A stretch of DNA of 6,007 nt, taken from positions 1 through 6,007 of the forward strand of contig JALHPH010000111.1 in the NCBI GenBank assembly GCA_022842565.1, written 5' to 3'. The notes under the pieces were generated by a model that saw only the letters and a list, made by a program, of their open reading frames with translations, was not told the DNA's origin and ran no database searches. Made by a program: the position numbers and the translations under genes. The DNA is from Fimbriimonadaceae bacterium (GTDB lineage: Bacteria > Armatimonadota > Fimbriimonadia > Fimbriimonadales > Fimbriimonadaceae). Of this stretch, positions 1 to 4,729 are shown in pieces; the stretch's first letter is position 1; every line of letters begins with the position of its first letter.

Positions 1-286
1 GTGCCGCCATGAAGCCCAGAATGATCGAAGGCACGATGGCGAAAACGACCGAAACGAACGCGATGCCTAGGCTCTCGGCCAGAAGACCCGATAGTTTGGG
101 CCAGTACGAAACGTCCTGTGGCGAGGCCATTTTGGCCACGAATGCTCCGAGCCGCCCGGTCGCCGAGCCTAGCTTTTCGGTATCCAGCCGTAGCAGCGGA
201 AGAACCGCGACCAGAATCAACGCGATGGTTCCGGCGGTGATCCAAGTCGCGCGCAGGGGGCGCCCGTTCGGCGTGACGCACTTCAT
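1..286 (-). CDS. phnE: Phosphonate ABC transporter permease PhnE, N-terminal part (cut by left edge)
   Basis: Inner-membrane subunit of the PhnCDE importer. It would form the channel that passes phosphonate-type substrates from the binding protein PhnD into the cytoplasm, driven by PhnC. Only the first 95 codons are present. I read an N-terminal membrane segment at about residues 17-34, a short periplasmic stretch, then at about 68-95 the start of the permease core. There the pattern LLAESLGIAF followed by hydrophobic residues and GFMAA matches the start of the PhnE transmembrane domain, where the family has an ESL-xxA motif. The ATG start overlaps the phnC stop codon as ATGA and has no clear Shine-Dalgarno of its own, so it probably relies on translational coupling. 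The conserved EAA coupling loop lies beyond the window. The call rests on the N-terminal motif plus the phnD-phnC context. A second permease gene further left cannot be excluded. Confidence 0.85.
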   Translation of the reverse strand, partial: MKCVTPNGRPLRATWITAGTIALILVAVLPLLRLDTEKLGSATGRLGAFVAKMASPQDVSYWPKLSGLLAESLGIAFVSVVFAIVPSIILGFMAA

Positions 287-1020
287 GAGTCGTATAGCAA
301 AGCGGTTTCGGCTTTGCCCAGTTCGCTCGCTGGCATGTCAAAAACCACCTTCCCCATGCGCAGACCCACGATCCGGTCGGCATACTTGCATGCCAAATCG
401 ACTTGGTGCAGATTCATGACCAGCGTGGCGGACCGGCGAACCGCCTGCTCGCACAACAAACTCAGAATCTCTTCAGAGATAGCAGGGTCGAGCGAGGCGA
501 CCGGCTCATCGGCAAGGATGATGGAGGCTTCTTGCACCAGCGTCCTGGCGATGGCAACGCGCTGCTGCTGACCTCCCGAGAGGCGGTCCACGCGGTCCCA
601 ATTTCTTCCATTCAGCCCCACGTCGTCAATGGCTCGGGCCGCCAGCTCATGGTCCGATTCAGGAAAGACAAAGAGTAGGCTGGTGAGCCAAGTGCGATAT
701 GCGAGCCGCCCACACAGGACATTCGCCGTGACCGACAGGCTCGGCACCAAATTGAATTGTTGAAAGACCATCCCAACTTGGCGGCGGATGCTGCGAGCGT
801 TCTGAGCAGTCACATGAGTTCCGTTCACGGAAACCAAGCCTGATGTCGGCCTTTCCAAGCCATTGACCAGCCGCAAAAGCGTGCTCTTTCCCGATCCGCT
901 ACGGCCCAAAATGGCGATGCGTTCGCCCCGCTCCACGGTCAGGCTCACTCCATCCAGGGCCCGTACGCCATTCGCAAAGGTCTTGGAGACTTCGTGGATG
1001 CTCAGCGCCGGACCGGTCAT
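283..1020 (-). CDS. phnC: Phosphonate ABC transporter ATP-binding protein PhnC
   Basis: Cytoplasmic ATPase of the PhnCDE importer; it hydrolyses ATP to power uptake through PhnE. The protein is 245 aa, normal for the family. Visible motifs in order are Walker A GRSGSGKST (39-47), Q-loop VFQQFNLV (85-92), ABC signature LSGGQQQR (147-154), Walker B IILADEP (167-173) with catalytic E172, D-loop SLD (176-178) and the switch histidine in NLHQVDLA (H205). The segment around 105-122 between Q-loop and signature (hydrophobic, ending FPESD) and the phrases ADEPVASLDP and NLHQVDLA are characteristic of PhnC rather than other importer ATPases. The start ATG overlaps the phnD stop (ATGA) and the end overlaps the phnE start (ATGA). 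No Shine-Dalgarno is evident, so expression is probably coupled to phnD. The gene looks intact, with all catalytic motifs present. Confidence 0.95.
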   Translation of the reverse strand: MTGPALSIHEVSKTFANGVRALDGVSLTVERGERIAILGRSGSGKSTLLRLVNGLERPTSGLVSVNGTHVTAQNARSIRRQVGMVFQQFNLVPSLSVTANVLCGRLAYRTWLTSLLFVFPESDHELAARAIDDVGLNGRNWDRVDRLSGGQQQRVAIARTLVQEASIILADEPVASLDPAISEEILSLLCEQAVRRSATLVMNLHQVDLACKYADRIVGLRMGKVVFDMPASELGKAETALLYDS

Positions 1021-1910
1021 TTCGCGAGTTCGTCGGGGGTCAGGCCAAGCATTTTGGCCATCGCGGCAATCGGCTCATAGGCGCCGGAAGTGACGGGAAC
1101 GAACCGCTGGATTTTGCCAAGCCCGGGGATTTCCAAGCTCATTCCTTGACCGTCGATGCCCACAAGCCCGGCCAGAATCTCGTCGCGAAGGCCGCTCTCA
1201 AGGCCCTTCCGCGTGGCCAGGGGAGACTGCGGAAGCGGGTCGGACTTATGGATGATCCGGTAGTCCTCGCGCTTGATTTCGCCCTTTTCAATCTGGCTTT
1301 CGAACGTGATATCTTGCACGGCGCATGCGTCCACACTTCCTGATTTCAGCGCGAGCAGGGAAGCGTCATGGGAGCCCGCGTAGACCACTTCCTTCAAAAA
1401 GTCCTCGGCTTGCTTCCCGGTGGCTTGCTTGAGGGCGTATCGCGGGAGCAGGTTTCCGCTCGTCGACCCCGGATCGACAAACGAAACCCGCTTGCCCGCC
1501 AGATCGTCGACCGACTGAATCGGAGAAGGGGCCGGAACCACGATGAGGGAGTGATAGCTTTCTCCTTTGCCCTCGACCACGGCGATGGCCAGGGGCTCCG
1601 CACCAGCCACCTGCTGCGCCAGGACCATTGAGAGCGGTCCGAGCCACGCCACGTCCACCCGTTCACTTCGAAGCGCTTCGATGACGCTGGTGTAGTCCGT
1701 GACTTTCAGCACGTTGACCGGTCGCTTAAGCGTCGCCTCAAGTCTCGCCCGCACCGGCTCGAAACCCTGAACCATTTTCTCGGCGTCCTCCGAGGGAACC
1801 AGGGCGATATTGAGCGGCGCTCCTGCTGGCTTGGCCTGCGCGGTATCGGCGGGGGGCGTGCAAGCCACCACCGCCAGCAGCGCACTCAATCCGAGGAGCC
1901 AGAACTTCAA
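1017..1910 (-). CDS. phnD: Phosphonate/phosphite-type ABC transporter substrate-binding lipoprotein PhnD
   Basis: Periplasmic receptor that captures the substrate and delivers it to PhnE/PhnC. It is 297 aa. The N-terminus is a lipoprotein signal: M-K, a hydrophobic stretch, and a lipobox ending VVAC with lipidation Cys17, so the protein should be anchored to a membrane. Family motifs follow: DYTSVIEAL (72-80), VDVAWLGP (85-92), YHSLIVV (119-125), the phosphonate-binding loop region FVDPGSTSGNLLPRY (144-158), VYAGSHDASLLAL (176-188) with a histidine in the usual ligand position (H181), and SVDACAVQD (192-200). The start codon is TTG, not ATG. It overlaps the upstream stop codon as TTGA, and a GAGG lies 7 nt upstream; no ATG exists before the lipobox, so this start is well supported. 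The exact substrate (aminoethylphosphonate, other phosphonates, phosphite, methylphosphonate) cannot be read from the sequence. The neighbouring hydrolase favours a phosphonate related to phosphonoacetaldehyde. Confidence 0.93.
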   Translation of the reverse strand: MKFWLLGLSALLAVVACTPPADTAQAKPAGAPLNIALVPSEDAEKMVQGFEPVRARLEATLKRPVNVLKVTDYTSVIEALRSERVDVAWLGPLSMVLAQQVAGAEPLAIAVVEGKGESYHSLIVVPAPSPIQSVDDLAGKRVSFVDPGSTSGNLLPRYALKQATGKQAEDFLKEVVYAGSHDASLLALKSGSVDACAVQDITFESQIEKGEIKREDYRIIHKSDPLPQSPLATRKGLESGLRDEILAGLVGIDGQGMSLEIPGLGKIQRFVPVTSGAYEPIAAMAKMLGLTPDELAK

Positions 1911-2602
1911 CTCAGCGCCTCGACGGGGAGCAGCAACCCTGGCAGTTCAGCAACCGAACCAATCAGGTGAGTGTGGGGCTGTGCTTCTAGCTCGGCTCGG
2001 CTCGAGACTCCGCTGAGAACCCCGATCACAAATCCGCATCCCGCGTTCGTGCCTTCCTGCATGTCGGCAATCGCGTCGCCTACCTTGGCCACCCTCGATG
2101 GGTCAGTGATCCCGTGTTCCTTCATGTGGTGCTCGATCATGTCCGGAGCAGGGCGGCCGTTCTCCACTTGGTCGCTGCTGATCGCGCCGTCGATCACGCG
2201 GTCCATCCAACCCAGGCGCTCGACAATGATCTCCGTGATGTCTTGACTGAAACCGGTGTCCAAACAGATCTTGATGCCAGCCTCGCGCAGCTTCAGAAGC
2301 GCTTCCTCGACGCCCTCGATTGGCTTCACGTCCGAGTGCTCGCGGTAGACCTGCTTCATCCTCACCACGAAGTCCTCGTAGATGGGCTTCGCATCCAAAT
2401 CCGGCCGGTTTTCTTCGTCCAGAAGCATCTGGATCGCGATCGGTTTCGGCATCCCCATGACCGGTGTCACGCATTCAGCGGAGATGGTCACGCCCACGGC
2501 GGCCAGTGCCTCTTGGACTGCTCCAGCCACAAAACCTGGGTCCGAAACGGTCGTCCCGGCAATATCCAGCACCACCAGCTCTACATTGACCATGGCAGTC
2601 AT
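1907..2602 (-). CDS. PhnX-like HAD hydrolase (phosphonatase-like)
   Basis: HAD-superfamily enzyme of the phosphonoacetaldehyde hydrolase group, expected to cleave the C-P bond of a phosphonoaldehyde in the cytoplasm. It has 231 aa; canonical PhnX is about 265-275. Seen: motif I LDIAGTT (12-18) with nucleophile D13 and the DxAGT form typical of phosphonatases; cap motif MGMPK (49-53), whose K53 is in the position of the Schiff-base lysine of PhnX; motif II LDTGFSQD (114-121); GRPAPDM (149-155) with Arg in place of the usual HAD lysine; and motif IV VGDAIADM (174-181) with D176 and D180. The C-terminal stretch with GTNAGC, PHTHLI and SVAELP resembles the 'PhnX-like' clade (TIGR03351, from memory) more than true PhnX. 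First gene of the operon, overlapping phnD by 4 nt. Start is uncertain: ATG at 2602 or the in-frame ATG at 2593, neither with a good Shine-Dalgarno. Substrate identity is inference. Confidence 0.88.
   Translation of the reverse strand: MTAMVNVELVVLDIAGTTVSDPGFVAGAVQEALAAVGVTISAECVTPVMGMPKPIAIQMLLDEENRPDLDAKPIYEDFVVRMKQVYREHSDVKPIEGVEEALLKLREAGIKICLDTGFSQDITEIIVERLGWMDRVIDGAISSDQVENGRPAPDMIEHHMKEHGITDPSRVAKVGDAIADMQEGTNAGCGFVIGVLSGVSSRAELEAQPHTHLIGSVAELPGLLLPVEALS
1918..1921 (-). promoter_or_regulatory. Ribosome binding site for phnD (supports TTG start)
   Basis: GAGG on the minus strand, 7 nt upstream of the TTG at 1910-1908 and inside the last codons of the phnX-like gene. It is the only recognisable Shine-Dalgarno among the three overlapping junctions of this operon, and it decides the unusual phnD start. 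Confidence 0.6.
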
Positions 2603-2688
2603 CTTGCTGGCTGATTGTTGTCCTTATGTTAATGGTACTAGCCTCAAATCAGCGCACAACCATGCAACTGCCCGACCGATAAGAAGAG

Positions 2689-2716
2689 AGAAGGAAGCCC
2701 AAGCGGGCTTCCTTCT
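2689..2716 (-). terminator. Perfect 12-bp hairpin, probable leftward terminator or insulator upstream of the phn operon
   Basis: AGAAGGAAGCCC, loop of 4 (aagc), then the exact complement GGGCTTCCTTCT. Read leftward, the stem is followed by a pyrimidine-rich run (TCTCTTCTT), which would suit an intrinsic terminator. Read rightward, no T-run follows. It lies about 90 nt upstream of the phnX-like start, so it could shield the operon from transcription arriving from the right. No intact minus-strand gene lies directly to its right, so what it terminates is unclear; it may be a leftover from a rearrangement. Confidence 0.5.
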
Positions 2717-2794
2717 GAGTCACGATACGAGCCTGTCGGCTTAGCGCTTTCTTCGTCGCAGCTCGCGGCGATCAACGCCAACTTCGATGCGTTT

Positions 2795-3076
2795 TTGTCC
2801 GCATACACGGTGGTGCTCGCAGTGAGTTCCGACTCGCCTGAGAAGAACAGATCGAATGACCTCTCGACCTTCAAGCTGAAGTTGGTCTCGGATAAGGACC
2901 ACGAGAACGCGAGGCGATTTGCGTCGTACGATGACTTTGAAGACATGGAACTCCACTCAACGATCCTGATCGACCGCGAAGGCCGGGTGCGGAGGAAGCG
3001 CACCGGCGGCACCCCGTTCATGAAGATCGATTATTTGTTGGGGGAAATCAACCGTTGGGGCGGGACGGGCCAATAG
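2795..3076 (+). pseudogene. Truncated peroxiredoxin/redoxin-like gene, C-terminal part only
   Basis: Encodes about 93 residues with the second half of an AhpC/TSA-type thioredoxin fold: the strand VVLAVSSDSPEKN, the LVSDKDHENARRF segment (state of oxidant then 'SD-D'), YDDFEDMELHSTILIDREG with the ID-x-x-G turn, and the closing GGTPFMKIDYLLGEINR helix. Related redoxins carry a Cys-x-x-Cys or peroxidatic Cys in the half before this; here none exists. The frame is open back to a stop at 2639-2641. Convincing family resemblance reaches only to about 2756 (S-Q-L-A-A-I-N), just after a serine-rich S-S-S stretch where a cysteine motif would be expected. No ATG or GTG occurs in frame before the homology; the only start nearby is a TTG at 2795 without a Shine-Dalgarno. 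I therefore read it as a 5'-deleted remnant. A short expressed protein without redox cysteines is possible but less likely. Confidence 0.6.
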
Positions 3077-3173
3077 GACTTGGCGTGGGTTCGGTTCTCA
3101 TAGCCCGGCGAAGCCACCCTGAATCCAACACAAAGAACTTTCTGTTTGCTTGAATCCTTAGGTAAAACTGGGC

Positions 3174-3581
3174 ATGGCTAATTTTGCTCATGGCAAAGAC
3201 AACCCACTCCCGCTGAAAACCCCTCCGGGGACGGCGGAATACACCATGCACGCCGATACCAAAGACGGCGTGTCAATCCTCGTTTGCACAGTCGGCAAAA
3301 CGGTGCTGCACTACGATGCACGGTGCCTGGACGACCTTCATGCGATGCTGAAGGCCCACGGTGATTGGATGGACCTTGGCGGTGCCGATGAGCAGAAGGA
3401 CGCCAAGGAGGGAACTGTGGAAGGCTGGGGTCGCTCACCCGAGAACCCGGTCGGCGGGTGGTATGGGCTGAAAAAGGGGTTGCGCGGACGCTTTGGAGTT
3501 TATGTTCCGCCGCTCATGGAGGCGCTTGGCCTCTGCGAACTTGAGCACAACGCCAAGAACAACCGCATGCGCGCCATCTGA
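3174..3581 (+). CDS. Conserved protein of unknown function (DUF6855-like)
   Basis: 135-residue, probably cytoplasmic protein with no signal peptide or membrane segment. I recognise it as a conserved uncharacterised family seen in several bacterial phyla; from memory it corresponds to Pfam DUF6855, not checked. Conserved-looking blocks are LKTPPGTAEYTM (14-25), a central strand-helix unit from CTVGKT (38-43) through YDARCLDDLHAMLKAHGDWM (47-66), a Gly/Trp/Arg-rich block from GWGRSPENPVGGWYGLKKG (84-102) to RGRFG (104-108), and the C-terminal YVPPLMEALGL plus EHNAKNNRMRAI, which is rich in basic residues. The arginine- and lysine-rich second half could bind nucleic acid or a phosphate group, but nothing proves it. 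Start ATG at 3174 fits the family's short N-terminus (xxFAHG); the Shine-Dalgarno is weak. It stands alone, convergent with the PEP-CTERM gene, and shares its terminator region. Confidence 0.85.
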   Translation: MANFAHGKDNPLPLKTPPGTAEYTMHADTKDGVSILVCTVGKTVLHYDARCLDDLHAMLKAHGDWMDLGGADEQKDAKEGTVEGWGRSPENPVGGWYGLKKGLRGRFGVYVPPLMEALGLCELEHNAKNNRMRAI

Positions 3582-3659
3582 TAGCAAAAAGTCCTGCGTG
3601 CTGACTTTGCGGTCGAAGCTACTGAGCCCGGACGTATAAAGTCAACCGAAGGACTCAAC

Positions 3660-3707
3660 AAAAAAAGCCCGAGAGCGTCAGAATGACCACGGTCTCAGGC
3701 TTCTTTT
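3660..3707 (-). terminator. Rho-independent terminator of the PEP-CTERM gene, probably bidirectional
   Basis: On the minus strand the stem AGCCTGAGA pairs with TCTCGGGCT (one G-U), with an 18-nt loop, and is followed at once by seven T. A-rich flanks can extend the stem to about 15 bp. It begins 10 nt past the PEP-CTERM stop codon. On the plus strand the same hairpin has one C-A mismatch and is followed by TTCTTTT, so it may also stop transcription of the convergent 135-aa gene. Confidence 0.85.
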
Positions 3708-3717
3708 AGCAGGCTCC

Positions 3718-4461
3718 TTACGCCTTAGGGCTTCTTCGCTTTCGAACGAATCCAAGCAATCCAAGGCCAACAACGGCCATTGTTGCTGGCTCCGGGACTG
3801 CTTGGTATCGGATCGAATCGAAGCCGATATTGGCATCAGGGAACTGGGTGTTGTGGTCCGATTCCGTGATGCGGACCCGTGAAATCAGCGACGAATCGAA
3901 GGCGATTCCCCAGAAATCGTTGCCCGCCGGCGCGCCACCTCCGCCAAGATTTTGGATGGGCACGTTGCCGCTAAACAGCAAGCTGTTTGCGCTTCCAAAC
4001 ACCTCTACTTGGGTGAAGCCACTACCATCCGCACTTTGGCTCAGATGATCGAACGCAAAAAACCGCTGCAGAGTCGAGAAGCTGATATTGACGCCATCGA
4101 AGTCCAGATTTGCACCCGAGCCAAGCTCCTTGCCTCCTGGCGAAAGGACCATCTCGCCGCTGGTAGCGCTCAGTTTGTTGGCGGCGATATTGGGTGCGTC
4201 GTTGAATAGCCCGGCAGGGGTGAAAGTCTCTGACGCTCGGACTACGAAGAGTGGCGAGCCGGTTGCGGTGAAGGTCATGCCGCCAAAGGACTGCCCACCA
4301 ATGTCTGTGTTGTCAGCGATGGTGTCGAACCCAAACTGTTGCTGAGCTCCTGTGGCCGCGTTAAACCCGGCCTCGTCTTGAGCAAAGATGGTTTGAGCTT
4401 GGCTTGCCACCGCGGCAAGAGAAGCAAGGGTGATGAGCGTGCCTTTCGTCATGTAATTCAT
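3718..4461 (-). CDS. PEP-CTERM sorting domain-containing exported protein
   Basis: 247-residue secreted protein. Residues 1 to about 22 form a Sec signal peptide (K6, a hydrophobic run, then small residues before Q23). The C-terminus is a textbook PEP-CTERM signal: VPEP at 222-225, a hydrophobic helix (about 226-239) and the basic tail RKRR (240-243). In known systems this is cut and handled by an exosortase, with the protein ending up at the outer surface or in the extracellular matrix. The body (about 30-220) is rich in Gly, Ser, Phe and Asn, with alternating strand-like segments and a closing RVRITESD... IGFDSIRY pattern, as in beta-sandwich PEP-CTERM proteins; no catalytic motif is visible. 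Only two Met precede the hydrophobic run, and the first ATG has GAGG 7 nt upstream. A promoter and a strong terminator bracket it as a single-gene unit. Biological role unknown; no exosortase lies in this window. Confidence 0.92.
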   Translation of the reverse strand: MNYMTKGTLITLASLAAVASQAQTIFAQDEAGFNAATGAQQQFGFDTIADNTDIGGQSFGGMTFTATGSPLFVVRASETFTPAGLFNDAPNIAANKLSATSGEMVLSPGGKELGSGANLDFDGVNISFSTLQRFFAFDHLSQSADGSGFTQVEVFGSANSLLFSGNVPIQNLGGGGAPAGNDFWGIAFDSSLISRVRITESDHNTQFPDANIGFDSIRYQAVPEPATMAVVGLGLLGFVRKRRSPKA

Positions 4462-4468
4462 TGGAAAA

Positions 4469-4472
4469 CCTC
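4469..4472 (-). promoter_or_regulatory. Ribosome binding site of the PEP-CTERM gene
   Basis: GAGG on the minus strand, 7 nt upstream of the ATG at 4461-4459. It favours this ATG over the in-frame ATG three codons later. Confidence 0.7.
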
Positions 4473-4517
4473 AGGATAGCAAGGAGTCACAAAGGGGCCA
4501 AACTGCCTGCCACTCTC

Positions 4518-4546
4518 ATTCTACAGCAAGTTTACGGGTTTGCCTA
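4518..4546 (-). promoter_or_regulatory. Candidate sigma-70 type promoter of the PEP-CTERM gene
   Basis: On the minus strand a -35-like TAGGCA (4546-4541, 4 of 6 matches to TTGACA) is separated by 17 nt from a -10-like TAGAAT (4523-4518, 5 of 6 matches to TATAAT). This would give a leader of about 50 nt before the start codon. Assigned by pattern only. Confidence 0.45.
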
Positions 4547-4629
4547 ATCTTTTATTGCAGACTGCCAGTTTGAGTGCCCCGGGGCGGGCTGGGGGTCCTG
4601 CCCGCAATCTCCTGGGCTCCGTGCTGGAA

Positions 4630-4669
4630 CCCCGAACTCTGCCGAGTGTTATGCCGTCGTAACACGGGG
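4630..4669. other. Inverted repeats with possible three-way-junction fold in the divergent intergenic region
   Basis: CCCCG (4630-4634) pairs with CGGGG (4665-4669). Between them, ACTC-tgcc-GAGT (4636-4647) and GTTA...TAAC (4648-4663) can form two small hairpins; alternatively GTGTTA/TAACAC (4646-4665) forms one 6-bp hairpin. It lies about 60 nt upstream of the kinase start. It could be an operator, part of a leader RNA, or chance in GC-rich DNA. Confidence 0.25.
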
Positions 4670-4717
4670 ATGAATGGTGGAGCGGGAACCAAAAGGTAAG
4701 ATAGACACGTTTTCCCC

Positions 4718-4722
4718 GGAGG
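4718..4722 (+). promoter_or_regulatory. Strong ribosome binding site of the histidine kinase (decides TTG start)
   Basis: GGAGG, 7 nt upstream of TTG at 4730. The first in-frame ATG is about 75 codons further on, inside the GAF region, so the TTG is the credible start. Confidence 0.8.
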
Positions 4723-4729
4723 ACAAAGG

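Noticed and set aside
9..419. Plus-strand open frame of 136 codons
   Set aside because: Lies antisense to the phnE start and phnC end, whose minus-strand products have clear family motifs; the translated product is low-complexity and Arg/Ser/Pro-rich.
1139..1666. Several minus- and plus-strand open frames inside phnD
   Set aside because: Out-of-frame shadows of phnD in GC-rich DNA; no family resemblance and no ribosome binding sites.
2603..2640. TTAACA-taagg-ACAACA just upstream of the phnX-like start as a PhoP (Pho box) site
   Set aside because: The first hexamer resembles a PhoP half-site and the 5-nt spacing fits, but the second matches only 4 of 6, and no convincing -35/-10 pair lies nearby. 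A single weak match is not enough.
2103..2744. Open frames of 120-166 codons overlapping the phnX-like gene and its upstream region on both strands
   Set aside because: They overlap a gene with complete HAD motifs, and their products have the His/Asp/Arg-rich composition typical of shadow frames.
2644..3021. Minus-strand open frame of 125 codons opposite the redoxin remnant
   Set aside because: The plus strand carries recognisable redoxin motifs; the minus-strand product resembles nothing and is Ser-rich.
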